The notes: generated from the sequence alone by a model not told the origin. 64,000 nucleotides of DNA from Desulforegula conservatrix Mb1Pa (GCF_000426225.1 NZ_AUEY01000003.1:1-64000), one strand, 5' to 3'. Shown: positions 26,115 through 35,616, counted from the first letter of the stretch. A program made the numbers and translations.

Positions 26115-26246
26115 GACAAGATAGCAAAAAGTTAGGTTTCCTTCATTCCGGCACAGCTCTGAATTCGGAAGTGTCTGAAAATACAAAGATGCCGGATCAA
26201 GTCAGGCATGAAGCTGAAGCCCTTTTATGACTTTTTGTAAGACCCC
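26115..26246 (+). repeat. MITE-like dispersed repeat, copy 7
   Basis: Forward copy with diverged arms: GACAAGATAGCAAAAAGTTA at left, GATGCCGGATCAAGTCAGGC inside, ATGACTTTTTGTAAGACCCC at right. It lies about 75 nt upstream of the solute-binding protein gene. Confidence 0.75.
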
Positions 26247-26320
26247 TTATCTTTATAAACGCTTTGTTTTCAGGTGAAGCATGATCTCTCTCTTTCCCGC
26301 CACAAGCTAAAGGAGGATGT

Positions 26321-28048
26321 ATGAGCAAGAAGAATTTGATTTTGTCTATTTTGTTAGGTTTTTTTATGGCTGCCTCCCCTGCAATTGCAGACATGGAAGC
26401 GGCAAAAAAATGGATTGACAGCGAATTTTCTCCAAGCACGCTCAGCAAAGAACAGCAGCTTAAGGAAATGGAGTGGTTTATCAACGCTGTCAAATCCCTT
26501 CCAAAAGACACATCCGTCAAAGTTGTTTCAGAGACTCTTACAACCCATGAATATGAATCAAAAGTACTTGCCAAAGCTTTTACCGAAATTACAGGCATGA
26601 AGGTTGAGCATGAACTGACCGAAGAAGGTCTTGTCGTAAGTAAGGTTCAGAACCAGATGAAGGGTGCCAGTCTTTATGATGGCTACATCAATGATAGTGA
26701 CCTGATCGGAACTCATTACAGATACGGCAAGGTTCTTCCTCTTTCTGACTTCATGACAGGAGACGGGAAGGATGTTACCCTCCCAACCCTTGATGTGGAC
26801 GACTTCATGGGTAAAAGCTTCTGTACGGCTCCGGACGGCAAACTTTATCAGCTTCCTGACCAGCAGTTTGCGAATCTTTACTGGTTCCGCTATGACTGGT
26901 TCACCCGGGAAGATTTCAAGAAGCAGTTTAAAGAAAAATATGGTTATGAACTCGGCGTCCCTGTGAACTGGTCGGCATACGAAGATATTGCTGATTTCTT
27001 CACAAATGTTGTGAAAGAAATAGACGGCAAGAAAGTCTATGGCCACATGGATTATGGTCAGCGTCATCCTTCCCTAGGCTGGCGTTTCTCAGATGCATGG
27101 TTTTCAATGGCAGGTCTTGGTGACAAAGGAACTCCAAACGGACTTCCTGTTGATGAGTGGGGTATCCGTGTTGAAGACTGCAAACCTGTTGGTGCGTCAG
27201 TTTCAAGAGGCGGAGAGATGAACGGCCCTTCAGCTGTTTATGCCCTCACAAAATTCATTGACTGGCTTTATAACTATGCTCCGGCTGAAGCAAGAAACAT
27301 GACCTTTTCAACGGCAGGCGCAGAGCCTGCAAAAGGAAACATCGCCCAGCAGATTTTCTGGTACACCGCCTTTACCGCAGATATGATCAAACCAGGCCTT
27401 CCAGTTGTTAACGCAGACGGCACTCCAAAATGGAGAATGGCCCCTTCTCCGCATGGTGCGTATTGGGAAAAAGGCATGAAGCTTGGTTACCAGGATTGTG
27501 GTTCATGGACAATCTTTAAGAATACTCCTCTTGAAAAGCAGAAAGCAGCGTGGCTTTATGCCCAGTTCTGCGTAAGCAAGACTGTTTCCATGAAAAAATT
27601 TCTCACCGGTCTTACCCCAATAAGAAACTCAGACATTATGTCTCCGATTCTTGACAAGGAAATTCCAAAATACGGCGGTCTCATCGAGTTCTACCGCAGC
27701 CCGGCCAAGGTAGCCTGGACACCGACTGGAACAAACGTACCTGATTATCCAGGCATGGCTCCTTTCTGGTGGCAGGAACTGGGACATGCCACATTCGCAA
27801 AGAAAAAGACTCCAAAGGAAGCCCTTGATTCACTCGCCGCAAAATTTGACGAGCGTCTTGGACAGCTTGAAAAGGAAGGAATGGTTAACTGCGCTCCAAA
27901 GCTGAATCCTGTGAAGCCTGAATCAGAGTGGCTTGGGAAGGCTCCAGGAGCTGCTCCAAAGGCAAAGCTTGAAAATGAAAAACCAAAGGGAGAAACTGTT
28001 CCTTATGAACAACTCCTGAAGGCATGGAAAGAAGGCCGGGCCGAATAG
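26321..28048 (+). CDS. Large periplasmic ABC-type solute-binding protein (GlpV/sugar type)
   Basis: 575 residues, long for a binding protein. A Sec signal peptide (residues 1-23, ending SPAIAD) is followed by a family-1 extracellular binding fold. The size, the YQLPDQQFANLYWFRYDWF segment and the late GSWTIFKNTPLEKQKAAWLYAQF segment recall GlpV-like glycerol- or carbohydrate-binding proteins. A Lys/Pro-rich stretch (about 520-560) ends the protein. AAAGGAGG precedes ATG 26321. No permease or ATPase gene is adjacent; the next gene is a chemoreceptor. It may feed an ABC system elsewhere or serve as a taxis ligand-binder. Ligand is a guess. Confidence 0.82.
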   Translation: MSKKNLILSILLGFFMAASPAIADMEAAKKWIDSEFSPSTLSKEQQLKEMEWFINAVKSLPKDTSVKVVSETLTTHEYESKVLAKAFTEITGMKVEHELTEEGLVVSKVQNQMKGASLYDGYINDSDLIGTHYRYGKVLPLSDFMTGDGKDVTLPTLDVDDFMGKSFCTAPDGKLYQLPDQQFANLYWFRYDWFTREDFKKQFKEKYGYELGVPVNWSAYEDIADFFTNVVKEIDGKKVYGHMDYGQRHPSLGWRFSDAWFSMAGLGDKGTPNGLPVDEWGIRVEDCKPVGASVSRGGEMNGPSAVYALTKFIDWLYNYAPAEARNMTFSTAGAEPAKGNIAQQIFWYTAFTADMIKPGLPVVNADGTPKWRMAPSPHGAYWEKGMKLGYQDCGSWTIFKNTPLEKQKAAWLYAQFCVSKTVSMKKFLTGLTPIRNSDIMSPILDKEIPKYGGLIEFYRSPAKVAWTPTGTNVPDYPGMAPFWWQELGHATFAKKKTPKEALDSLAAKFDERLGQLEKEGMVNCAPKLNPVKPESEWLGKAPGAAPKAKLENEKPKGETVPYEQLLKAWKEGRAE

Positions 28049-28067
28049 CCGTTGATTATAAACAAAC

Positions 28068-28103
28068 GGGACAGCTTCCTGCTAAAGCTATGGAAGCTGT
28101 CCC
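28068..28103 (+). terminator. Hairpin between the binding protein and chemoreceptor genes
   Basis: Perfect 12-bp stem, GGGACAGCTTCC with GGAAGCTGTCCC, 12-nt loop, 20 nt after the binding-protein stop and 34 nt before the chemoreceptor start. No T-run follows, so it may stabilise the upstream mRNA or attenuate read-through rather than terminate fully. Confidence 0.6.
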
Positions 28104-28136
28104 TGATCTATTGAACGCTTATGTAGTGAGGTTGAT

Positions 28137-29858
28137 ATGGATAAAACAGTTATACAGCGCAGCAAATATGGAATTGCGGTCAAGACATCCCTGATCAGCG
28201 GGGTAATAGTGCTGGTATTGCTCGGGCTGTCTTCCTTTGCATTGATCAGTTTCCAATCAAAACTGATCGGATCTGTAATCAACACGTACATAAGCAATGT
28301 TAACACGGCAATTGACGAGCAGGGCGCTGTTCAGGACGCAGATCTGAAAAAAGCATTCCAGACCAATGCCGATATTGCGGCTGGCGTGGCTGCCCAGTAT
28401 CTGTACAATGTCGATGCTCTCAATATGAAGGAAGCATTCAAACCATATATGAAGCTTCCGGGAATTCTGGCCATAAACGTTACGGATAACGATAATCAGG
28501 CATTTGCGGCTGTATGGAATAAAGGCGCAAATGCCGAAACCGGCGACAAGCTTCCTGATGATTTAAAGCTCGATGAAAATAAATCTTTTAAGGCAAAAGC
28601 AACACAGGAAGGTAAGCCCATAGGAAATCTACAGATTTATTATACGGACGATTTGCTGAAGGCAAGCATTGCCCAGGGCAAGGAAAAATCCCAGGCAAAG
28701 ATTGATGAATTCAGAAAGGAAACTGATTCCAGGATCAGAAAGGCCTTTGCCGTACAGGTAATAGGTGTTTTGTTTGTTGTGGCCATTCTTGTTTTCAGTA
28801 TTGTTTACTGTCTTAAATTCATAGCCATAATTCCAATCAAAAGAGTTGTTGACGGCCTAAAGGATATGGCCCAGGGCGAGGGGGATCTTACCAGAAGGCT
28901 CAGAATCAAGGATATGGATGAAATAGGCGAGCTTGCCTCCTGGTTCAATCTTTTTGTGGAAAAATTGCAGGATCTAATAAAAGATATTGCAAGCACATCC
29001 GTAACCCTGACTTCTTCATCAGACGAGCTGAGCAAACTTTCAGGAGACATGACCAAGGGTGCTCACGGCCTTTCCCAGAATTCAAACAGCGTGGCAGCTG
29101 CTTCTGAAGAAATGACCGCAAATATGAATTCCGTTGCTTCGGCCATGGAGGAAGCATCCTCCAATGTGTCCATTGTCGCGTCTTCTGCTGAGCAGATGAG
29201 TCTTACCATCAACGAGATTGCCACAAATTCTGAAAGGGCTAGGGGCATAAGTGACAAGGCGGTTATCCAGGTTGAAGGCGCCACAAAAAGAGTTAAGGAA
29301 CTGGGCGAGGCGGCAAAGGAAATTGACAAGGTTACTGAAACAATTACTGATATTTCTGACCAGACCAATCTTCTTGCCCTTAACGCCACCATAGAAGCCG
29401 CAAGGGCAGGTGAGCACGGCAAAGGCTTTGCCGTTGTCGCAAACGAGATCAAGGAACTTGCAAAGCAGACTTCAGAAGCCACTCTGGACATAAAAAACAA
29501 GATTTCAGGTATTCAGCAGTCAACATCTGATACGGTTTCTTCCATAGACCAGATTTCAAAAGTAATAAGAGAGATAGAGAACATCGTATCAACCATTGCA
29601 TCTTCCATTGAGGAACAGTCAGCAACAACAAAGGAAATAGCCACCAATGTCGCCCAGGCTTCCATCGGACTTGGAGAGGTTAACCAGAATGTTGCCCAGA
29701 GTTCTTATGTTTCAGCCGAAATTTCCAAGGAGATTGCAAATGTCAATATCACGGCCGGCAAAATTACTGACAGCAGCAAGAGGGTCAATGTGAATGCTGA
29801 CGACCTTTCGGACCTTGCCCATAAGTTGAGGGAGCTGGTGGACAGATTCAAGGTATAG
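28137..29858 (+). CDS. Methyl-accepting chemotaxis protein
   Basis: 573 residues. Membrane segments at about 18-40 and 203-226 bracket a periplasmic sensor of about 160 residues, probably a single Cache-like fold. HAMP follows ([20 protein letters not shown]), then the long coiled-coil signalling domain. The hairpin tip is intact: [35 protein letters not shown], read across 35 residues here in parts. The protein ends [10 protein letters not shown] with no CheR-docking pentapeptide. GAGG precedes ATG 28137. Position 88 nt after the binding-protein gene suggests that protein may present ligand to it. No cheA/cheW genes are in the window. Confidence 0.93.
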   Translation: MDKTVIQRSKYGIAVKTSLISGVIVLVLLGLSSFALISFQSKLIGSVINTYISNVNTAIDEQGAVQDADLKKAFQTNADIAAGVAAQYLYNVDALNMKEAFKPYMKLPGILAINVTDNDNQAFAAVWNKGANAETGDKLPDDLKLDENKSFKAKATQEGKPIGNLQIYYTDDLLKASIAQGKEKSQAKIDEFRKETDSRIRKAFAVQVIGVLFVVAILVFSIVYCLKFIAIIPIKRVVDGLKDMAQGEGDLTRRLRIKDMDEIGELASWFNLFVEKLQDLIKDIASTSVTLTSSSDELSKLSGDMTKGAHGLSQNSNSVAAASEEMTANMNSVASAMEEASSNVSIVASSAEQMSLTINEIATNSERARGISDKAVIQVEGATKRVKELGEAAKEIDKVTETITDISDQTNLLALNATIEAARAGEHGKGFAVVANEIKELAKQTSEATLDIKNKISGIQQSTSDTVSSIDQISKVIREIENIVSTIASSIEEQSATTKEIATNVAQASIGLGEVNQNVAQSSYVSAEISKEIANVNITAGKITDSSKRVNVNADDLSDLAHKLRELVDRFKV

Positions 29859-30126
29859 ATTCGACATAGCTTTTTTAGCAATTGCAAAATAGTCAGCTGG
29901 TTTATTTGAATTATAAAAAGACAATGATTTGCCTTTGCTCGTATACTGTTTAATAACCAAAGCATTCTTGCAGTTTACCAAAAAAAGAGAGGCAGAGTAA
30001 GTCGCCAAAGCTGACGCCGAATAGTGCTGTCTTTTAAAGTAAAATAAAGAAAAGGTGCCCGCACCTATCTTAATGTTTGCGGATTTTGAAAACATAGGCG
30101 TTTATCAGGACTACAGGCGTGATAAA

Positions 30127-30882
30127 ATGAAAAAGATTGTTATTATCATATGGTTACTGATTCCGCATGCTGCGCTTGCAACTGACCTCATTTTTTTAAC
30201 TCATAGTTGCGAAATGCAAACAAAAATTGATGAGAAAGGTGAGCTGCGAGGAATTGAACACGCAGGTAAGAGAGCGTTTTATGTAGAATTAATTCGTGAA
30301 ATGATGACTCTTATGGAAGTTACAAAAAAAATTGAGCAAGTTCCTCTAATCAGGGGAATGAAATGTGTTCAAGAGCGAGATAACATAGCATTCTTCAATG
30401 TTAGCCGAATACCTGAAAGAGAAGACTCTGTAAAATGGGTTGGACCGATTTTGGTAGAAGCAGATTACTTCTATGAAATGAAAAATGCGCCAACAGGTAT
30501 AACAAATTTAGAAGATGCAAAAAAAGTAAAAAAAATAGGAGTTGTCCGCGGAGGCGTACATGAAAAAATTTTATTAAATAATGGTTTTACAAATACTTAT
30601 CCTGTTACCGAGTACTTGCAAACTTATCGTATGTTAAATGCAGGCAGAGTCAATTTAGTACCTGCAACAGCCGGTGAAGCTTTCGAATCAACGTTAAAAA
30701 AAGTAGGTATTCCCCGGGATAAAATTCAGAAGACTCCTGTATTAGTCTTAGAAACAGGAGGATATCTTGTTTTTTCCAAAAATATTTCCGATGATGTTAT
30801 CCTCCAGTGGCAGGATGCCTTGGATCGGATAAAAGAATCAGGGAAATACCAGCAAATATACAATCTTTATATTTTACCTTAA
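30127..30882 (+). CDS. Exported family-3 solute-binding-like protein
   Basis: 251 residues. A signal peptide (MKKIVIIIWLLIPHAALAT) is followed by a family-3 binding fold of amino-acid type: LREMMTLMEVTKKIEQVPLIRGM-like helix text, FFNVSRIPEREDSVKWVGPI, IGVVRGGVHEKIL and LNAGRVNLVPATAGEAF. ATG 30127 is preferred over an upstream start because AGGCG lies just before it and the signal peptide begins there. The gene and the 270 nt before it are clearly more AT-rich than neighbours, with A/T-ending codons, hinting at horizontal origin. No permease adjacent; it resembles the orphan binding proteins common in marine and sediment Proteobacteria. Confidence 0.82.
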   Translation: MKKIVIIIWLLIPHAALATDLIFLTHSCEMQTKIDEKGELRGIEHAGKRAFYVELIREMMTLMEVTKKIEQVPLIRGMKCVQERDNIAFFNVSRIPEREDSVKWVGPILVEADYFYEMKNAPTGITNLEDAKKVKKIGVVRGGVHEKILLNNGFTNTYPVTEYLQTYRMLNAGRVNLVPATAGEAFESTLKKVGIPRDKIQKTPVLVLETGGYLVFSKNISDDVILQWQDALDRIKESGKYQQIYNLYILP

Positions 30883-30994
30883 AAAAAGATGGTTGCTGCT
30901 TTTTGATTCATATTAAGTGTAAGCCTCATGACAACTCAGTCCGGTATTTCGTCATTGACCCATTTTCAGCTTTTTGAAAAAAGCTTAAACTTGA

Positions 30995-31123
30995 CAAGGT
31001 CGCAAAAAGTCCGATTTTCGTCTTTCCGGCGCAGGCCGGAATCCAGAAGTATCTGAAAATACTGGATACCTGATCAAGTCCGGCATGACGCAGAAGCCCT
31101 TTTTGACTTTTTGCAAGACCATC
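30995..31123 (+). repeat. MITE-like dispersed repeat, copy 8
   Basis: Forward copy, well preserved. Perfect 8-bp direct repeat AAACTTGA flanks it (30987-30994 and 31124-31131). Both arms and both termini are intact. It sits between convergent genes; the right direct repeat directly abuts the stop codon of the next gene. Confidence 0.88.
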
Positions 31124-31131
31124 AAACTTGA

Positions 31132-32046
31132 TCACAGATCTGTTTTTAAAGTTGTCATGCCTTTTGTTATTTCATCTGTTTCAAATTTTTCAAGATCTCC
31201 AATTTTTCTTATCTGCTTTGCCGTATCATCAATGATGGATTGAAACATCTCCATATCTTCTTTTGAAAGCTCATTATTCTCGTCAGACACCCGGGCAGAG
31301 AAAAACTGCATCTGATTCAAGGCATTAAGCACGACATCCTGCACCCTGTTCATGGTGGCCTGCATTGCCTGCATCTGGTCTTCCTGTTTTTCCTTCTGCT
31401 TTTGCATTACAACCATTTTTGTGAAAATATAGCAGATAACGGCTGCTCCAAGTATTGTCATTACGAGAACAACCACGGCAGTGACGCCAGTATTTCTGAG
31501 CATGTGGCCGATTTCCCGATGAATTTCCTCGTTTTTTTCCGCAAGATGATCCTGGATATCAAGCGCGAGGTTTCTTCTTACCTCAAAAATAGGCATGAAA
31601 TCGCGTTTTAGTATTTCCAACGCCTCTGAATTACGGCCTTCAAGAAAAATAGGAACTATTTTTTCATCCCTTAGAGAAACTATATCCCCACGCATTTTGA
31701 TATATTTATCTATAAGACTTTTTTCACGCGGCATGTGATCAAGTCCCTGCAACTCTTCTAACAATGCAGCAACTTTTTTTGCGGAGGATTGCATTGTTTC
31801 CATGTCTTTATTGACGCTGCTTTCATTCTTCAATGCAATCATCGCAAGAAGCCTGCTCAGTCTTATCTCATGCATCGCTTCAAGTCTGGCTATGGCAAGA
31901 TTGGCTGGATTGAAATATTCGTAAATTCTGTCAGTTTTGACAAGAATTCTGTTTATCGAGTAGAGCAACCCTGAAACAGTAATAAGGTGAAGAACAATCA
32001 GCATGCCAGCAAGAATATATAGGATTTTTTTGATCAGAGAAACCAT
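31132..32046 (-). CDS. Membrane four-helix-bundle sensor without enzymatic output
   Basis: 304 residues. Two membrane segments (about 5-27 and 185-207) flank a periplasmic helical bundle of about 150 residues, like the 4HB_MCP sensor domain. The cytoplasmic part is short: a charged coiled coil (KQKEKQEDQMQAMQATMNRV), then VQDVVLNALNQMQFFSARV and an ELSKEDMEMFQSIIDD helix. This resembles the dimerisation hairpin of some sensor kinases, but no phospho-acceptor His or ATPase domain is present. ATG 32046 has AAAGGAG 6 nt upstream. A direct-repeat end of repeat copy 8 touches its stop. Role unknown; perhaps it docks with a separate kinase. Confidence 0.65.
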   Translation of the reverse strand: MVSLIKKILYILAGMLIVLHLITVSGLLYSINRILVKTDRIYEYFNPANLAIARLEAMHEIRLSRLLAMIALKNESSVNKDMETMQSSAKKVAALLEELQGLDHMPREKSLIDKYIKMRGDIVSLRDEKIVPIFLEGRNSEALEILKRDFMPIFEVRRNLALDIQDHLAEKNEEIHREIGHMLRNTGVTAVVVLVMTILGAAVICYIFTKMVVMQKQKEKQEDQMQAMQATMNRVQDVVLNALNQMQFFSARVSDENNELSKEDMEMFQSIIDDTAKQIRKIGDLEKFETDEITKGMTTLKTDL

Positions 32047-32147
32047 GACGGGCTCCTTTCCTGACAAATCTTATCTCAGGAAAAACATATACGGGTAAAA
32101 GACTTATTTTCACACCAAGCATAATGACCATAGGAAATCTATAGAAA

Positions 32148-32301
32148 TTGGACTCGCAAAAAGTCGAAAAAGGGCATTGGCGTCATGCCGGGCTTGATCA
32201 GGAATCTTCATATTTCCAGATACTTCTGGATTCCGGCTCCCGGTTTTCACCGGGGCAGGCCCCTTCGGAATGACGGGAATCGGGTTTTTTGCAGCTTTGT
32301 C
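32148..32301 (-). repeat. MITE-like dispersed repeat, copy 9 (long-arm variant)
   Basis: Reverse copy. It carries a longer inner arm (GGCTCCCGGTTTTCACCGGG followed by GCAGGCCCC) shared only with copy 10. Its right end forms the TGA stop of the C_GCAxxG gene (32300-32302). Confidence 0.8.
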
Positions 32302-32734
32302 AAAGAATATCACCCAGAATTTTTGTTGCATCCTTTACATACTGGTTGCAACGCTTTTCGAACAGATTGTTCTTTTTTGCATACTCATAGCCTTCCTTTG
32401 TGCCAATTGAGCAGCCAAGAAGTTCTCTGCACCCAATATGGCCGTGGATTGCCTCAAATTTTTTGACAAATTCATTTATCAGGTTGTTTGTTTTGTTCTT
32501 TGAATCAAGATCATTCGCCTTTATTCTTCCATGTTTGAGACTTATTGCCATGAATGCGCCGGTCACTGCTCCGCAGGTTAGTCCCATCCTGCCCATGCCT
32601 CCTCCAAATCCGTCTGTAAGCTTTAACGCTGTTTCCGTATCCAAACCTAATTCCTCGCAATATACCCCAAGGACAGCCTGGGAACATGAAAACCCCTGTT
32701 TGAAAATTTCAAGGGCTTTTTCTTCGTTTTTCAT
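32300..32734 (-). CDS. C_GCAxxG_C_C-family redox-type protein
   Basis: 144 residues, normal length. The family signature is complete: Cys in FSCSQAVL, Cys in TCGAVTGAF (the GCAxxG-like motif appears as CGAVTG), then GCRELLGC and a late Cys in KRCNQYV. These cysteines suggest a redox or metal role; the function is unknown. The stop codon is supplied by the end of repeat copy 9, so the original C-terminus may have been longer. It follows the FNT channel gene by 25 nt on the same strand, so they are an operon. Confidence 0.85.
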   Translation of the reverse strand: MKNEEKALEIFKQGFSCSQAVLGVYCEELGLDTETALKLTDGFGGGMGRMGLTCGAVTGAFMAISLKHGRIKANDLDSKNKTNNLINEFVKKFEAIHGHIGCRELLGCSIGTKEGYEYAKKNNLFEKRCNQYVKDATKILGDIL

Positions 32735-32759
32735 AATGATCCTTATTACAAGACAATGT

Positions 32760-33659
32760 TCATTTTTTTTCAGGCCGCAGGTAGGCCACCCAGTATATTA
32801 CCCCGACAAGCACAGCTCCGCCTATTATATTTCCTATTGTCACAGGAACAAGGTTGGTGACAAAAAAGTCATACCAGGTCAGCGAGTCATAGTCAGAAGC
32901 TGTCTTACCTATTTTTGCGAGAAAGGTCCGATCTGTTTTTATCAGAAGTCCCATTGGGATCAAATACATATTGGCGACACTGTGCTCGAATCCTGCCGCG
33001 ACAAAAGCTGTAATGGGAAATATGATGGCAAATATTTTGTCTGCAACCGAACGACCGCTGTATGTAAGCCATACAGCCATGCACACGAGAGCATTACACA
33101 GAATTCCAAGAGCAAGTGCCTGAAAAAAAGCGAGTTGGGTTTTGGATACGGCCACATTTAACGCTGTAAGCCCTATTGATCCCGAACCTCCTGGAAAAGT
33201 GTACTGCAGTGTTAAAAACATGAGAGTCGCGGTGGCAATGCTGCCAATCATATTTCCGATATAGACTATGATCCAGTTTCTAAGCATTTTGAAGGTTGAG
33301 ACCTTGCCGCTGGCCCATGCCATGACAATCAGATTGTTTCCCGTAAAAAGTTCGGCTCCTCCAATAACCACAAGAATAAGACCCAGGCAGAAGGCCAGAC
33401 CTCCAAGAAGACGCTGAAGACCATATGCCAGAGCCGTTGTATAGACAATTGCGCCGCTTGGGTCTTTTATGCCGATATTGGATGTTCCTGCGAGGACTGT
33501 TGTCATGAACATCCCGCCCATTGCTATGAAAGCCCCTGCAAGAACGGCAAGAATTAATGTGCTGAAAACAGGCATCCCGGCCTTCTTTTGCCCAGCCAGT
33601 TCTGCCTTGGCTGCTATTTCCGAAGGGATAAGAGCATCAAATTTGATTTCGTTGTTCAT
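32760..33659 (-). CDS. Formate/nitrite transporter (FNT) family channel
   Basis: 299 residues. FNT proteins are pentameric inner-membrane channels for formate, nitrite or hydrosulfide. Six membrane helices are apparent. Family motifs: GAFIAMGGMF near residue 45, GGAELFTGNN near 105, GILCNALVCMAVWL near 185 and AAGFEHSVANMYLIPMGLLI near 225, with the central His in GFEHSVANM. ATG 33659 follows GAAGGA with 7-nt spacing; a start five codons earlier is less supported. Substrate cannot be told. The C_GCAxxG gene follows. Confidence 0.93.
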   Translation of the reverse strand: MNNEIKFDALIPSEIAAKAELAGQKKAGMPVFSTLILAVLAGAFIAMGGMFMTTVLAGTSNIGIKDPSGAIVYTTALAYGLQRLLGGLAFCLGLILVVIGGAELFTGNNLIVMAWASGKVSTFKMLRNWIIVYIGNMIGSIATATLMFLTLQYTFPGGSGSIGLTALNVAVSKTQLAFFQALALGILCNALVCMAVWLTYSGRSVADKIFAIIFPITAFVAAGFEHSVANMYLIPMGLLIKTDRTFLAKIGKTASDYDSLTWYDFFVTNLVPVTIGNIIGGAVLVGVIYWVAYLRPEKK

Positions 33660-33725
33660 GCGGAAGTCCTTCAAGGTTAATAGTGCATAAAGTTTCGGAA
33701 TTATTATGCTAAAATTTGATGGAAT

Positions 33726-33886
33726 TGAAAAAAGCGAGGCTGAAAAAGTCCGATTTCAGTCATTCCGGCGCGGCCTGGCCCTGTGAAAATCGGGGAGCGG
33801 AATCAGGAAGTATTTGAAAATACAAAGATGCCGGATCAAATCCGGCATGAAACTGAAACCCTTTTCTGACTTTTTGCGAGTCCATC
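33726..33886 (+). repeat. MITE-like dispersed repeat, copy 10 (long-arm variant)
   Basis: Forward copy with the longer inner arm (CGGCCTGGCCCTGTGAAAAT) seen otherwise only in copy 9. Together they flank the FNT / C_GCAxxG pair in opposite orientation. Confidence 0.78.
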
Positions 33887-33929
33887 AAAATTGCCTTTCA
33901 TAGTCTCATTGCCATTTAAACAATCTGTT

Positions 33930-35021
33930 TTACGACTTCGCAAATGTTACTATGAATCTGCTGCCATACCCTTCCTTGCTTTCAATCCTCATGCTACCTC
34001 CATTCAGCCTCAGAAATTCCCTTGACAGCATCAGGCCAAGTCCGGCTCCTTTTTCATTAAGAGTCCCAGGAGTTGAAAAGCAACCCTTGTCTGAAAAAAT
34101 TTCTGTCATTTTCTCGTCAGGAATACCGACTCCATTGTCTTCCACCATCAGAATAACACCTTCGGCCCCAATCACCGAAGTTATGATTATTTTCCCTTTT
34201 GGCGGCGTAAATTTTATGGCGTTTGACAGGAGATTTCTGAGTACGACCGATATCATATTGGAATCGCATGATATGATGGCATCATCACTTACATTTATCT
34301 CGACATCTATACCCTTGTTTTTTGCATGAACCAGCATAGTTTCCGTTGCCTGCTCAACAAGAGAGGCGAGTCTTATGGTCTCGGATTTCCAGACTACTCC
34401 TGAAGAAAGGGAACGGGCCCAACCAAGAAGATCCTCCATCATTATATAGAGCTTTTCAGACATCTCTTTAATATAGCCGATATACTTCCTGCGCTGTGCG
34501 TCATCATAGGTATCGTAATAGTTCATGAGCAGATCGGCATATCCGAAAAGAGCATTGAAGGGATCTTTAAGATCATGGGCAATAACAGAGAAAAGCATTT
34601 CTTTTTCCGAGTTAAGCCTTATCAGTTCATTCTTCTGACGTTGCAGCATCAGATGGGTCTGTATTCTTGCCAGCAGTTCTTCCTGCTGTATGGGTTTACA
34701 GATATAGTCAACTGCTCCGCACTGAAAACCTCTGACCTTGTCTTCCATATCTGTAAGTGAAGTCATGAAAATAACTGGGATGTTTGATGTCGAACGTTTA
34801 TTTTTAAGCCTTACGCATGTTTCAAAACCGTCCATTGCTCCAGGCATCAAAACATCAAGCAGGATAAGGTCAGGCTTCTCGTTTTCCACAATGAGCAAGG
34901 TCTCATCACCGCTTTTTGCGGTAACAATTCTAAAACCGCCTCTATGCAGAAAATGAGCTATAAGATGGAGATTTGTGGGATTATCATCTGCAACAAATAT
35001 TGTCTGGATATTTTCCTTCAA
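33930..35021 (-). CDS. REC-HisKA-HATPase regulator/kinase
   Basis: 363 residues, soluble. The N-terminal receiver has IFVADDNPTN, phospho-acceptor Asp in LILLDVLMPGAMDGFE, FMTSLTD, and Lys in ICKPIQ. HisKA follows with VIAHDLKDPFNALFG as acceptor box, then HATPase with VEDNGVGIP and KGAGLGLMLSREFLRLNGG. The short linker between receiver and kinase suggests the receiver controls kinase activity, as in many multi-step relays. Its input kinase and output partner are not adjacent. No clear ribosome site could be judged by eye; the ATG start gives a complete receiver. Confidence 0.92.
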   Translation of the reverse strand: MKENIQTIFVADDNPTNLHLIAHFLHRGGFRIVTAKSGDETLLIVENEKPDLILLDVLMPGAMDGFETCVRLKNKRSTSNIPVIFMTSLTDMEDKVRGFQCGAVDYICKPIQQEELLARIQTHLMLQRQKNELIRLNSEKEMLFSVIAHDLKDPFNALFGYADLLMNYYDTYDDAQRRKYIGYIKEMSEKLYIMMEDLLGWARSLSSGVVWKSETIRLASLVEQATETMLVHAKNKGIDVEINVSDDAIISCDSNMISVVLRNLLSNAIKFTPPKGKIIITSVIGAEGVILMVEDNGVGIPDEKMTEIFSDKGCFSTPGTLNEKGAGLGLMLSREFLRLNGGSMRIESKEGYGSRFIVTFAKS

Positions 35022-35123
35022 GTTTCACCCCTGAATTATTGTGGATAATACAATCTAACTGTACTGGAGGTTGGAAAAAAAACCGGATATTTGAACCATA
35101 ACTGAAATTTGCTAACGATATTT

Positions 35124-35245
35124 GATGGACTTGCAAAAAGGCAAATAAAATCTCAGCGTTATGCCTGACCTGATCAGGAAATCATACTTTTTAGTTATTG
35201 CTGGATTTCGGCCTCTGACGTAAATCAGACTTTTGTGAGCATTTC
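35124..35245 (-). repeat. MITE-like dispersed repeat, copy 11 (diverged)
   Basis: Reverse copy, the most diverged of the set: GATGGACTTGCAAAAAGGC at left, CAGACTTTTGTGAGCATTTC at right. Flanks ATATTTGA and GTATTTAA fit a decayed 8-bp duplication. It lies in the 595-nt divergent region 35022-35616, which holds two repeat copies and no gene. Confidence 0.6.
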
Positions 35246-35434
35246 GTATTTAATTACCAAAAAAAAGCAAAAAACCAAACTATTAATTCATCCGTTAAAT
35301 AGGTTTAAGCCTCTGTCCTTAGACATATAGCTTTTCGAAACCAGCTGTATTATATAATTGTCAGTGGATTACAGGCGAGGGCAGCCATAGAAAATATAAT
35401 TAGGTTCATATCATATTCCTGTCTTCTCAAATTT

Positions 35435-35565
35435 GGCAAGGTCGCAAAAAGCCCGTTTAGCGTCATTCCGGCGCAGGCCGGAATCAAGAAGTGCTTGAAA
35501 ATACAAAGATGCCGGATCAAGTCCGGTATGCCGCCGCCTTTTTTTGACTTTTTGCGAGTTCATTT
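35435..35565 (+). repeat. MITE-like dispersed repeat, copy 12
   Basis: Forward copy with both arms intact (CATTCCGGCGCAGGCCGGAA, GATGCCGGATCAAGTCCGG) and TGACTTTTTGCGAGTTCATT at its right end. It lies about 50 nt upstream of the VTT-flavoprotein gene. Confidence 0.8.
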
Positions 35566-35616
35566 TAGTTGCAGGTAATCTAACTCTTTATTTATAAATT
35601 TTTTGTAAGGATTTGT

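Noticed and set aside
30926-31135. Open frame of about 69 residues on the minus strand
   Set aside because: It is coded almost entirely by repeat copy 8. Similar peptide text (phrases like FRYFWIPA and GLFATLSS) appears at other copies, so it is a by-product of the repeat.
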